Source: Mucidula mucida (lineage: Eukaryota; Basidiomycota; Agaricomycetes; Agaricales; Physalacriaceae). From it: a stretch of 23,739 nucleotides of DNA. The notes beneath the pieces are model-generated. The model was not told the DNA's origin. It saw only the letters and a list, made by a program, of their open reading frames with translations, and made no database searches. The stretch spans positions 1 to 23,739 of the forward strand of contig JADNYV010000525.1 of assembly GCA_015501055.1 (NCBI GenBank), in the 5' to 3' direction. How positions within the stretch are numbered: position 1 is the first letter of the stretch; every line of letters begins with the position of its first letter. This document shows, in pieces, positions 1 through 10,278 of the stretch. A program made the translations under genes and the position numbers.

Positions 1-61
1 CTCTGTGCGTGTTCCTCTGGGAAAACCTTCATGTACATATACTGATATAGTACTTCTCCAG

Positions 62-822
62 TCATTTTGGCCCACTGGTTTCATGACGAGGCTGCTCATG
101 TTAAGCGTCGTGCGCGCGCAGTGCTCAACGCTGCGCCAAAGAGCATCGCAAAAGCGTCTGGCTACTGGCGCTTCTACGACGTTGTTCTCGCCGCGTTTGT
201 CAATGTATTCATCGTGTATCGTTGGCCGATGGTCTCCACCGCGTACACTGGCCTCATTGTTTACTTCTGTTCGAAGGAGTCGTTTGTTGTATATGTCTCG
301 ATAATGACCGTGGGTAGATGTGTCCTCACTGCTGGTCTTCCGCTCGTAGTGGGCCTCGCTTTCTTTGTCTTCAAGCTGTTGGTGGCGTTATGTGCAATGA
401 TACGTCTCGTACAATCTATACAACAGCTCCTGTATGGTGATTATTCATTCTGTGAGCCATTTCGCTTCCCTAAAGGTCGGGCCTCATATACTAAAGTGTG
501 CACAGTCAACATTAAACCGTCTTACGGTTGGCGCTTTTACGCCGTCCCTTTTGCCGCATTGGTGAATGCGTTTATCGTGTATCGTTGGCCGCTGGTCGCC
601 GCCGCGTACACTGGTCTGATTGCTTGCTTCTGTTCGAGGCAATCCTTTTTGGTCTATGTCTCGAAACTGACTGTCGGTAGTATATGTGTCGTCATTGCTA
701 GTTTTCTGTTGTTTACGAGGCTCTCTTTCTTTGTGTTCAAGCTATTTGTAACATTATGTGCACTGACACGGCTCGTACAGTTCATGATATCGGTTGTATT
801 CGGTGGTAGGCATACACCGTAG
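62..822 (+). CDS. Membrane protein of two tandem homologous modules (3' part only)
   Basis: I do not recognise this family. The open frame runs from a likely intron acceptor (CCAG ending at 61; an in-frame TGA lies just upstream at 43-45) to a TAG at 820-822. No ATG starts it, so the true start is upstream, probably outside the window. About 250 residues are visible. A basic segment (KRRARA) comes first, followed by two copies of one hydrophobic module at roughly residues 33-116 and 154-238 counted from position 67. Each copy has a WRFY motif, then FIVYRWP, then AYTGLI, then FVFKL and RLVQ, and each holds about three hydrophobic stretches long enough to cross a membrane. It runs convergently toward the minus-strand gene ending at 1103. 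Membrane location is inferred from composition alone. The coding call is firm because the repeat is conserved as protein; the function is unknown. Confidence 0.6.
163..780 (+). repeat. Intragenic tandem duplication, two units about 363 bases apart
   Basis: Unit 1 spans about 163-414 and unit 2 about 526-780. They share long near-identical blocks, such as the stretch encoding FIVYRWP and AYTGLI (about 208-264 and 571-627). The offset is a multiple of three, so the frame is kept. The roughly 110 bases between them (415-525) are not repeated. This is an old duplication inside one gene, not a mobile element. Confidence 0.75.
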
Positions 823-1102
823 CTAGTCTGTGTACTGTGAACTGTGGCGTAAATGGATATCAACTTTTCAGACTGCTATTTTAATCCATGTGATTCCGAA
901 GGTAACCTATATTATGGGATCAGTGACCCGCATCATGAAGAGAAAACGAATGCGTACCCAGTATCATGAGGTGACGTCCTCTTCTACCACGTTCGCGGGC
1001 GCTGCATCACCACCGGAGTCCACAGCCGTTAACATTCGTGATGGTCGAAGAGCAGCTGACGCCGTCCCGGTTTCCCACATATCCGGACTCTAGTCGCTTT
1101 GT

Positions 1103-2744
1103 TCAGTCAAACTCAAGATTAAAAACCAATTGACTAACGGAATCCTTTGGTTCCAGCGCGTTCGGATAACGTGGAAGTGTAATCAAAGGCGGAATTGGAA
1201 GTCTGTTGAGGTGTTCAGGACTAGGAAGGGATGTTGATGGATTGACTCCCGGATGTGGGCGTAATCGAGCGATACCTAATTCTTATTAGTTCGAGCAGTA
1301 AGTCCGAACATGAACTACTCACCGTCGACAATATCAATGTCATAGCGGTTGAGCACTTCTCGGAAAAGCAGGTCTTCATCGTCATCAGATTGGAAGCTGT
1401 CATCTTCGTTGACGACGGAGATCCAGGCCTCATCATCGACCACTGCAACATCCACATCCGAGCGCTGTATTTATTAGCAAGAGGGACATGACAGGCAGAC
1501 CGACGAAAACGTACCATCGATACAATGTGATTAGCTATCCGCGATGAAAGGTTCTGCCCCTGGAGGGACTTTTTCAGGAACTGTTTTCGAAAGGGAAAGG
1601 ACACATACTGCATCTGAATACGAAGGAAACTGAATGACTTCGACTCCTTCGTCTTCCGGCACCACTTCATCCGACTCAGTTTTGAGCGGCGCTCGAGCGA
1701 CAGGTGTATCGGAATCCAAAGGTCCGCTATGTCGAGACATGGAGGGTCCCGAGAGCAACGACGAGAAAAACGTAGAGAGAATAGTAGCGGCTGACGATGC
1801 ACCAATCCGCTCGTTTCGCGAATTTCCCGGGATCCCCGACGAACGATCGATTTGAACCCGTAACGTGCGCCGAATGAGACGTTCTTTCACTGCTATAGTA
1901 ATACCGCGAACAAAGACGCATTGGTTCTCCAGGCCATGACCCGTGATGGTGCTCGGCGGGAAACAACGTGTCTCCGTCCCAAAATCCGTGCTGCAGGAAG
2001 AATGCAGAGCAATGCCTCCCTCGGCGATCCCTGCTGCGATGAATTTTAGAGAAATCTCTTTAGTTTCTTCGGGTTGTGAGATGGCGGCTGTTCCCCAGGA
2101 ACGACACTTGTCGCAGCCAGTCACCAAGTAGAGCGAGCCGTTCGGTGCGCCTCGGCCCAAGGTTCCGTTGGCATATTGATACCATGCTATCCCGTTTTCG
2201 CTCGCGTATTTTTCGTAGATGGAGCGGTTCTTGGCTACGTAGCGGTGTGCGCCATGAGGGAGCATCAACACAGCAGCTCGCGCTTTCTTGGTGCTAAATT
2301 GGAACCCAAATCCGCCCCCGCCAAACATACTGCTATAGCTGTTAACAGCATGAAATAAAGAGCATAATTCGTAGCTTACCCTGTATCAGCAGATGCCTCC
2401 ATGGCGATGGATTTCTTAGTGACATGAGCGCTGGTGATGGAGGACTGTTCCTTGTGTATGAACGATGTCTTCCGAATGGGATGGATATCATTGGACGCTG
2501 ATAGTGGGTGGAAGTCCAAAGGCACGCCTCCGCAGTTCACTGGGTCATCCGCCGACGCGTGCACATTGAAAAGAAAGTCGAAACCGCCGTCCTCTGTGAG
2601 GAGCCCGACGTCCCCGATGTTGATGCCGTCCTTGCGATAAACATCGGGGAGATTCTCATCGGGGTCTGGGATCCACAGCGGATATCCATGTCCGGTGCGA
2701 CTCAACAGCCGACGGTATACGACATGAGCGCGGTGATCTGACAT
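1103..2744 (-). CDS. VTGCDKC-family protein, copy 1 (intact, 482 aa)
   Basis: This is a member of a large unnamed agaricomycete protein family; its biochemical role is unknown to me. Five exons are inferred: 2744-2380, 2338-1609, 1553-1515, 1464-1323 and 1275-1103. The four introns are 41, 55, 50 and 47 bases, and all phases agree (1449 nt). Exon 1 carries the N-terminal block HRAHVVYRR, WIPDPDENLP, GDVGLLTEDGGFDFLFN. Exon 2 carries GFGFQFSTKK, NGTLGRGAPNGS, VTGCDKC (about residues 194-200) and NQCVFVRGITI (about 260), followed by a polar, Ser/Glu-rich linker. The 39-nt exon 3 encodes a short helix-like piece, NLSSRIANHIVSM. Exon 4 is acidic (VDDEAW, SDDDED), and exon 5 opens with GIARL and is proline-rich. 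No signal peptide or membrane segment is seen. The start at 2744 matches the starts of the two paralogues in the window. Confidence 0.85.
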
Positions 2745-3626
2745 TTGGAAATGGCTGTTAAGAGAAAGGATTGGATGGGATCTGGGATTATTGATAAGGT
2801 GCTCTCACAGAGGCAGCGGTAGTTGATTGCACAGCTAAAGGACTACGCCAGAATAGAAGCCTCCAGGGTCCAGGAGTCGGCGGTATTAATGTCAGTAATC
2901 CAGCGCGCATTGGTGATTGGGCTGGACCCAGAGTGGGAAACACGGCAGGCAGCTAGCGAGAGGGCCCATGGGACTAGCGAATTTACACGCTCGAATAAGC
3001 CTGAGTTCTCGTGTACCACGTACAAACAAGACGACGGAAGATGGTGGTTCAGAGGAGGTGCACTGATACCACGTGATGGTTGATACGATCGGGCCAGCGC
3101 CTGGCCAGCGCTTTGGCTTTGACAGTGACCTACTTGATGCTAGCGTAGGCTGTTCGCTGCGCTCACTCTGAGCCCCCTTGATCGCAGGGGATGCCCTCGC
3201 ATCGATATCATCTGACGTTTATCCTCATCATCATGAAATTCCTCGAGATCAGAATCGGGTACACATTATTATTATTCTTGCCATCCCCGTATACGTGATT
3301 TTCCGATCTGTTAACGGTATATGTGTATGTGCCTCGTGTGCTAACTCGACTGGGGATGCAATACGACCATCCATTTATGTGCCCAACGACTCCATCTCTG
3401 AGCACTGCCGCTGATAGATGTCGTACAAGTCTTGACTGCGATCTCATATGTTTCCGGCAGCAAACCTTTACTATTGTGTGCCCACACGCTCACGTCAAAT
3501 GACCCGAGGTGTAATAGGCTTCTCTGATGCTTAGGCTCCGGAATAGCTGTCTAAATAGTAGGCTGCACAGCACAATGAGCAATAAAAGCTGTCAGGCGAT
3601 TCAGTCCTTCTCTTCCACCCACCGCC
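2745..3626. other. Intergenic region between two divergent genes
   Basis: No convincing gene is seen. Short open frames here lack splice-supported extension or conserved motifs. The outer part (about 3380-3520) resembles 9790-9900 upstream of copy 2: both hold TCTGAGCACTGCC and, further on, TCAAATGA followed by CGAGGT. The inner part (about 2840-3380) has no counterpart at copy 2. The stretch just before 3627 is pyrimidine-rich (CCTTCTCTTCCACCCACC), as is common near fungal transcription starts. Confidence 0.5.
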
Positions 3627-4061
3627 ATGCCACCCATTGCAATCGACTTGACGGAGGCGACGCCCCCGGTGAAGCCCTCTCTTTCAGTATGCAGTGCTGA
3701 ATGCAGTTACCGCCTGGGACCTTTCTTCATGCGCTGTGAGTGGGCTGTGTTGATACTTGTTAATGGGATTTCTGATGGTTTTAGGCGGTATTGCCATATT
3801 GATGATCATTTTTATGCTGCACATCCTTTCGGTGTTCGACAAGGGTCGTTCGTTGGTGCGCGGTAGATCTAGAGGTACGTGTGAGCTTTTCTGTATCATG
3901 GAACATTACCTGGACACCTCCTTCTAGGTAGATCTCTCAACGAAGGGACAGTGGGTCGGGACTATGGGGCGACTGGGCCCTTGAGACAGGACGATTCTCG
4001 TAGACTGCCTACGTCCCCTTATTTCTCTGTTTTGGAGAAGGGAAACAACCCCTCGGGTTGA
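3627..4061 (+). CDS. Small single-pass membrane protein (110 aa)
   Basis: I do not recognise a family. Three exons are inferred: 3627-3735, 3785-3874 and 3928-4061. The two introns are 49 and 53 bases with strong donors (GTGAGT, GTACGT) and TTTTAG and TTCTAG acceptors; the joined frame is 333 nt ending in TGA. The first 36 residues are Pro/Ser/Cys-rich with no signal-peptide shape. The second exon encodes one clear membrane helix (GIAILMIIFMLHILSVF, about residues 38-54), followed by a positively charged stretch (DKGRSLVRGRSRGR), which suggests a cytosolic C-terminus. The remaining tail is polar and Gly/Arg-rich. A CT-rich tract ends just before the ATG. It could be a small tail- or signal-anchored protein. 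Both introns resolve the frame exactly, so I trust the structure more than any function. Confidence 0.6.
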
Positions 4062-4417
4062 TGATTATCGTTGATTGTACGTTACTCACTGCTGCGAGGT
4101 CTGGATCTATGCTAAGAGATTTCTTGATAGATGCTTTGACCCATTGTTTCCTTATTGCAATGTTCCTCTGTCTACAGATTGCATACGCTTTGCTTGTCTG
4201 TTTTTTGTTATCTGTGTCTCTGTAGTTTGTGTGTAGTAATATGTCATACTGTCGTATATCGCCATTTCGAATGAATCTATGTGTATATTTGAGCTTCCTC
4301 GCTGAGAGATACACGCCACACGCCAAGGCTTCGATTATGTAACGCGATCGGCGCCAGACCCTCCTGACTTGTCTCCACCATCACGCCAGCGTTGTCGCGC
4401 TCGACGACGACGACGAC
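4062..4417. other. Intergenic spacer between two plus-strand genes
   Basis: No gene is visible. It holds the 3' region of the small membrane-protein gene and the promoter of the DENND6-like gene. It is T-rich on the plus strand, with no recognised regulatory motif. Confidence 0.4.
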
Positions 4418-6476
4418 ATGCCCGTACACAAGCCCGACTTGAAGCTCAATAACTTGCGCGACGACGATGAGGTCGACCTTGGTGTGCCTTCTGCGTACAC
4501 CGTGTCCAGTGGTAGCAGCTCGCGGCCTTCGCTGTCATTCGCATTCGATTTGCCACCAATATCACCGCGCAGAACTTCCATGTTCTCGCCGTCGTCGCCC
4601 GACCTTAGTAAAGTGGCAGCGTCGCGTCCGTCTCTGTCTCGCTCGCAAACACTACCGCGCAACATGGATATAGCGACACGGCCGAGAAAGAATATAATTA
4701 CTATCGACGTGGAGGACGAAGTGGTCGCCAACATTCGCCGGTGGATACTGGGCATTGCTGTCGGTGCGTATCTACGGCAACGTATTACTATCCGCTCATG
4801 AATGACGCAGTGGATTTCGACGTCGACCATGGCCCAGTAATGGATGGCACGTTCCCAAACATTCATCTCCTTCCTACCGAGATAGAGAATATGTAGGCTC
4901 TGCCTCAATTACTCCCGCGGACTCCTGTTAACGCGACTTTAGAGCATTTTCATCCTTCCCGGACTCATTGCAATTCGAGCAGGGTTCTCAGAGCCATTCC
5001 TTTCGAATAAGAGAAGCCAAAGGCAGCTTTATACACGGCTTCGCCCACTTCACTCAGCGCCGGGATATCACGTCGAAGCGAGGATACGAACAGGTATGCC
5101 CATCACCATCGCAGACCTTTAACCTCTCATCGACTTCTTAGCGTTCCGTTGTCATCCTAACGCAGCACCATTACCCTACGCTGTTCACCACGCTATCTTC
5201 CGTGTTCGGTCCGCTATTCGAGAAGCACGGTGTCCCTATGCTTGAAACAGCGTGCCATAACATTGCGACATGGTACTGCCCATCCTTTCTTTTTTCGTCG
5301 AGCTTATATTAATACGGCGAAGAAAGGTCGGACCCCAAGCCTGGAGCGATCCTTGAACTCGGATTTCTTGGATCCGTGCTACACGTCGAGTTACCTCAAT
5401 CGATTGACCACCAGCAGCTGACAGACACTTCCTCATTTCGGGAAAAGTACAATCCATCGATACACGTGCGACTCCTTCCTTGTCAACATTATCGGTTTCT
5501 AACTTCATCGTAGACCCTAGCAGCCGCATGTCCCTTCTTTCCCCCTCCTATACTGCTGTTCGAGGCCTCGATTTCCCATCTTTGGTCAATATGGGAGTGT
5601 GTAGTACTCTGCGAACCCATACTGATCTTTGGCGCGTCGCCCAGTCAGACCAGTCAAGCAGTTTGGTGGCTTCGAGATCTGTTGCGTCCAATTCCCCTGG
5701 CAGGTGATATACGGCCATACTTTACTATACATGACCGGGACCATGCGACATTGGTGAACAAGCTTCCACCAAAGGCGGGTGTTTTGCTTGGTGTCACCAA
5801 TCCCTTCTTTGAACGAGAATGCGCACACTGGCCACATGTCTTGAGTCTGGGACGCAGGATTCCGTGAGTGATATACCTGGCGTCGTTGAGGAACAAATAT
5901 TCATGCATTTGTTAGACCCACGAAAGGTATCATGAAACCTCCAGGGCCCAATCCCGGATGGAAAACGAAAACACACAAACGATACATATCGAAAGATCAG
6001 CATCTGCTAGCCCGCCTGGAGAGCTCGTTCCGTGGGTCGGATGCAGAACGTTCGTCTTCTCCAAACTGTTTGTCCGGTCGTCCGGGTTCTAATTATCTGA
6101 TAGGCTTGGCCGCGTCGTTAGACCTACGACGGCATTTCTGCTCGAGAACGAACGAGCTCCTTATACCCCTTACTCGATATCTTAATACCCTTATACCCAC
6201 GCCGACAGAAGTCAAGAAGGGAAACATGCGACTTAAACCGTTCAGCTCGTCGGCGTTCTTCGCGTCTTTGAAAGAGCATGGGAGTACGTTGCCGTTCAAG
6301 TCGACGTCGAAGCGGAAGGACTTTTATGAGAGGTAAGGTTTAAAATGTCGGGGCTGTTCGACGGATGCTTGATGCCTTCGTACAGATGGTTGAAGACTCC
6401 TGCTTTTGGGCTGTGGCTTGCTCAGCAAGAGCAGATTGTGAAGGGTGTGTTGGAGAAGAGTTTGGAGTCCAAGTAG
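4418..6476 (+). CDS. DENND6: DENND6 (FAM116)-like DENN-domain protein
   Basis: DENN-domain proteins of this family act as guanine nucleotide exchange factors for Rab GTPases in membrane traffic. Eight exons are inferred: 4418-4763, 4811-4892, 4943-5093, 5142-5272, 5327-5465, 5514-5863, 5916-6332 and 6386-6476. Every junction keeps the frame (1707 nt, 568 aa), close to the animal homologue's length. Residues 1-100 are Ser/Pro-rich and probably disordered. The domain begins at WILGIAVVDFDVDHGPV (about 109), then SFPDS, GFAHFTQRRD, SKRGYEQRSVVI, LELGFLGSVLHVELP, LWSIWECVVLCEPI, DIRPYFTIHD (348-357), GVTNPFF (376-382) and WPHVLSLG. The C-terminus has RRHF, PLTRYLNTLIP and ends GLWLAQQEQIV. A 36-base GT-AG stretch near 6068-6103 could be an optional in-frame intron. 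The family call rests on remembered motifs, not a search. Confidence 0.9.
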
Positions 6477-7069
6477 TGCTTGTTCTGACGATTTTTGATG
6501 ATTTCTTTGTGTATGAAATCTTGTCTAGTTTTCGCGTGTGTGTTCCTTCACTGAAGTTTCAATAGACTTCGTTCGGTTTACACCTAGAGTTTCCAGCTCG
6601 TGATTCTAGGAGAAGCGCCATACTTGGGTGAAAGTACTGGAATGAATTGGAGCCTATTAATGGCAAGACGCGCTTGCTAACGCACCGCTGGTTCACATTC
6701 ATTCTGGCGGCGAATCGCGTGGTGCAACGTGGCGTGGCGTGCCAGTACGCACTTGATACCGAATCGGTCAGGAGAATTGAACGGCATGAGTTCGGAATGC
6801 AATTTCCGGTGGGCTTCAGAGATCTGATATAAATGTCTGCCCGTACTTTGGTAGAGCGCGTCGTGCTGCTTGCGGGGCGCGAATGAGTTCGGATAGCGAA
6901 GCTCCGAATGTTCAGCGCCCCGTAGTCCCACATCTGGAAGCATCTGCATCATTTTCCAGAGCCGTTGGAATGGGCATGTGTATACGTGACGTGTTGACAT
7001 GAGGAGCTCCCATATTTGAGAACTTTAGGTTGGCTGGGATATTTGAGGATAGGTTGATTGCTTCGACTG
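6477..7069. other. Region with no clear gene
   Basis: It follows the DENND6-like stop codon. Several minus-strand frames of 60-120 codons are open here, but none shows a domain, a splice-consistent extension or a clear start. It may hold eroded sequence downstream of the kinase fragment at 7070-7300. Confidence 0.35.
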
Positions 7070-7300
7070 GGATAATAAGGGATACTTTGAAAGGCGGCAT
7101 TGGGGTAATTCAACAATGAGATGACGCTGCGAGTACTAGTAGACTGCTCTTTTGCACTGAAGGACAAGCAACGGCGCCAGAGGTGGTCCATGGGAAACAA
7201 AACAGTAGACGGTCGAGGAGGTTTTCTCTTCTGAACGAGGACTTTGTTGGTAGCACGCTTACCGAATCCCTGCAGTTTCGTGCTTGGTCCATGAAATCGA
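7070..7300 (-). pseudogene. Protein kinase C-terminal fragment A
   Basis: The minus strand encodes VLVQKRKPPRP, then DHLWRRCLSFSAKE and SVISLLNYP. This matches the end of a TKL/tyrosine-kinase-like domain: the KRPPRP segment, the LWxLxxxC helix and the final helix that normally follows an RPT motif. The Arg-Pro of that motif is replaced by Gln-Ser. No catalytic loop, DFG or ATP-binding loop is visible upstream (higher coordinates), so only about 60 residues of the domain remain. It closely resembles the equivalent part of the second remnant near 13290-13450, including the shared AACGAGGACTT stretch. It lies 3' of VTGCDKC copy 2 on the same strand. Confidence 0.6.
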
Positions 7301-7527
7301 GAGCTTATGTGGGATTTGTCGGTGATTGTCAGTCTTTGTAAAAGCCTGTTGAGCATACTTACTTTGACTGATGTATCCACCTCAATTCTCAGAAGCGATT
7401 GAAGTGACTGCAACACTTGATTGTACGATGCGTGTATTACAAATGACAGATGTTCGAACCAAAACGAGAAGTCTCCCCATAAGAAAGACTTTCGCAGACA
7501 TTTCCCTTGTATGACAGGCGACCCATG

Positions 7528-7782
7528 TCATGGTCCATTGAGATTGTAAATATGGGATGGTATGAAGGGTGGGGCCCGCGGGTTGAGTTTTCCATGATGC
7601 GGACGTGGATTATTCTTCACCACAGGCGGGTTACCTGGTAAAGAGTCAACGGCTAGAAAGTGCTACAGCATGAGAGACTGTACCTTCAAAGTGTTCCGCG
7701 TCTATGAGCGTAGATGAAGTTGAATTAGATTGGAATCCCGGCAGCCAGTGATCATCTTGTTTTGAAGGCAGTGGCCTAGGGT
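7528..7782 (-). other. Coding-like segment of unknown origin, with one plausible intron
   Basis: On the minus strand a frame with LPSKQDDHWLPGFQSNS and LIDAEHFE leads to a GT...CCAG interval of about 50 bases. The frame then continues as GNPPVVKNNPRPHHGKLN and RAPPFIPSHIYNLNGP to a TGA at 7528. It is polar and proline-rich. It lies directly after the stop of VTGCDKC copy 2, so it may be a former extension of that gene's last exon or part of the kinase gene. I see no known motif. Confidence 0.3.
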
Positions 7783-9604
7783 CTACGACCGATATCTGGG
7801 GTTCGGGCCGCTTGGGCCCCCAGTCTTTGCGGGGTAAGCTATCGACATAAGTAGTTTCGGAGCTCCACGACAGTCCTGAGAATATAATTTTATGTCTGAA
7901 GAGCGAGAGAGGGTAGAATATAAAGTTGTGTCTGAAGAGTCAGAGAGGTTTCGAGAATATAGAGTTGTGTCAGAGAGGGTTCGAAGTCCGAAACTTGGGT
8001 TGCTCAAGGGGTCGAAAGGAGCACCAAGGTACTCTGTTGGTTGCTCTGGAAAGAAATTCGGATAGCTTGGCGATGGAGGGACATAAGTCGACGGAGGTAT
8101 TGGCGGATGTCGACACAATCGAGCAATACCTGCGTCATGTGCCATGGTAGTTCTTGCAATTATCAAAACATTTTCACTTACCATCAAAAACGACGATGTC
8201 GTGGCCTTCAAAGACTTCTTGAAGGAGAAGTGCTTCATCGTCATCAGTCTGGAAGTTGCTATCCTTATTGATGACGGACATCCAGACTTCATCGTTTATC
8301 ACTGCAACATTGGCATCCGGTCTCTGTACCGGTAGGGTTAGTTAAGATGGCCGCCTTCAAGTTGTAAAGAAAACATACCATTGATAAAATGTGATTAGCT
8401 ATCCGAGACGAAAGATTCTGTGACTTCAGATTTGTTCAGCAAAAGTTTCTCATGGGACCAGGATACATTGGAAACTGACTGATTTCTACCTCGCCATCCG
8501 ACGAGTCTTCATTGTTACTCGCTCCATCCGAGTCCTGAGATATCAGCGACAGTTCATCAGTAGCCAGTGTATCGGAACGCGAATGGCCGCTGCGCTGAGA
8601 CGAAGAAGAAGGACTTGTGGAAGGAAAGGTCAAAGAGTGAGGAAAGGCTGGCGAATGGACGCTGAAGAACGTGTACCGCGAACCTCCCGGCACCCCGAAC
8701 CCACGACCGACTTCCACCCGTAGCGTGCGCCGAATAAGACTTTCCTTCACCGATATAGTAATACCACGAACGAAGACGCATTGGTTCTCCAGACCATGAC
8801 CCGTGATGATACTGGGCGGGAAACAACGTGTCTCCGTCCCAAAATCCGCACTGCAAGAGGAGTGTAGTGAAACGCCGCCCTCGGCAATCCCTGCTGCAAT
8901 GAATTTCAGAGAAACCTCTTGTGTTTCTTTCAGGCTGTGAGATAGCGGCTGTTCCCCAGGAGCGACACTTGTCGCAGCCAGTCACCAAGTAGAGCGAGCC
9001 GTTCGGTGCGCCTCGGCCCAAGGTACCGTTGGCGTATTGGTACCATGCTATCCCGTTTTCGCTCGCGTATTTTTCGTAGATGGAGCGGTTCTTGGCTACG
9101 TAGCGGTGCGCGCCATCAGGGAGCATCAGCACAGCAGCTTGCGCTTTCTTGGTGCTGAATTGGAAGCCAAATCCGCCCCCGCCAAACATGCTGCTATTAA
9201 TGTTAACATTAAACAACGCGCCAAAATTGAGAGCGTACACCGTATCCGCCGATCCCTCCATGGCGATGGATTTCTTGATGACATGTGCGCTTGTTATGGA
9301 GGACTTCTCCTTGTGAATGAAGGAAGTCCTTCGAATAGGATGTGGATCATTGGACGCTAATAACGGGTAAAAATCGGGGGGGTACAGCACCGCTGTTCAC
9401 TGGCGCGTTCCCCGACGCATGCACATTGAAAAGGAAATCGAATCCCCCGTCCTCTGTCAGCAATCCGACGTCCCCGATGTTGATGCCGTCCTTGCGATAT
9501 GCCTCGGGGAGGTTCTCGTCGGGGTCTGGGATCCATAGTGGGTATCCGTGGCCGGTGCGACTCAACAGTCGGCGGTATACAACGTGCGCGCGGTGGTCTG
9601 CCAT
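7783..9604 (-). pseudogene. VTGCDKC-family protein, copy 2 (frameshifted)
   Basis: This is the closest paralogue of copy 1: exon 1 and the VTGCDKC region are almost the same protein. Two single-base insertions break it. A run of seven G at 9376-9382 (copy 1 needs one fewer) shifts exon 1 after AVPP. An extra T near 8928-8930 shifts exon 2 right after AAISQPE, where copy 1 reads GAAGAAAC and copy 2 GAAAGAAAC on the coding strand. Elsewhere the layout is kept: exon 1 ends at 9239, the 39-nt exon lies at 8417-8379, the acidic exon at 8323-8182 (142 nt, the same as copy 1), and the last exon at 8129-7783 opens with GIARL. The donor for the intron before the 39-nt exon is unclear; the best in-phase one is a weak GTAGAA. 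Sequencing error could explain the homopolymer shift but less easily both. Confidence 0.8.
7880..7985 (-). repeat. Minisatellite in the last exon of copy 2
   Basis: Three head-to-tail units begin with GAATATA at 7880, 7916 and 7955 (plus strand). The spacings are 36 and 39 bases, both multiples of three. On the coding strand they give repeated Ser-Ser-Asp-(Thr/Ile)-(Thr/Lys)-Leu-Tyr-Ser motifs. Neither copy 1 nor copy 3 has this repeat. Confidence 0.65.
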
Positions 9605-10278
9605 TTGGCTGGTGAGTAAGAGAAAGGGTGGGATCAGGGAGTAGATATAAGGTGATTTCCTAATAGTCAAGAGCTGTTATGTGCACAGCCAAAAGGAACG
9701 ATGCGCAAAATATAGATGCATCGCCAAGTCAAGTGAACTGATAAGCGCCAGCTTACTGCAAGGATGTCCATGCCAGGCTTCAAGGTGCACGCCCAAATAA
9801 ACTTCTGAGCACTGCCCTTGATGGGTACCGTGCAATCTTTCGATGCAATAGTATAACTTCCTCCTTCATCGCCCTACGTTCACATCAAATGATACGAGGT
9901 ATACGGAAGTCGGTCGACGCGGAGCAAACGCTTGTAGCAGGCGTGTCTTCCGAGTCGCCCAATTGATTCTGGTGGTCTTTGGCCGCTGTCGCAAAGTGGC
10001 GTGCCAGCCCATGAGGGCAAAGGAGAAAGATAGGAGAACCCTAACCCTACAGCCGAGACGTGCGATTGCGGCTTCTCGCTTTTGTCTCTCTTAGTCTCAA
10101 CTACGCTGGCGCTGTTTACAAGAATGTCTGCTCTAGCAAGAATCCCTGGCGGCTGTCTTCCTGGCACCGACGACCGTTGATACCTTTCTTATGCTTTCCT
10201 ATCAATGTCGCACCTAATGGATAACTACATACAACACTCTATTGCACGATGTACAGTATGTACATATATCACAGATGT
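9605..10278. other. Intergenic region upstream of copy 2
   Basis: No gene is supported. The part at about 9790-9900 resembles 3380-3520 upstream of copy 1 (GCCCAA, TCTGAGCACTGCC, TCAAATGA, CGAGGT in the same order), so the duplicated block reaches beyond the coding region. A minus-strand open frame at 9880-10167 has no recognised motif. Confidence 0.45.

Noticed and set aside
1255..1491. Plus-strand open frame with EAVIFVDDGDPGLIIDH
   Set aside because: It is the reverse complement of the acidic exon 4 of copy 1. A similar mirror frame exists over copy 2, as expected for shadow frames.
1515..1610. Apparent frameshift or premature stop in VTGCDKC copy 1
   Set aside because: A 55-base phase-0 intron (1608-1554, GTATGT...GGCAG) joins the frames exactly, and the next 39-nt exon is conserved in the other copies.
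7451..7460. GGTTCGAA (minus strand), like a tRNA B box
   Set aside because: No acceptor stem, anticodon arm or A box can be folded around it.
10037..10050. Telomere-like AACCCTAACCCTAC
   Set aside because: Only about two repeat units. It is too short to mean an interstitial telomere or chromosome end, and normal genes lie on both sides.
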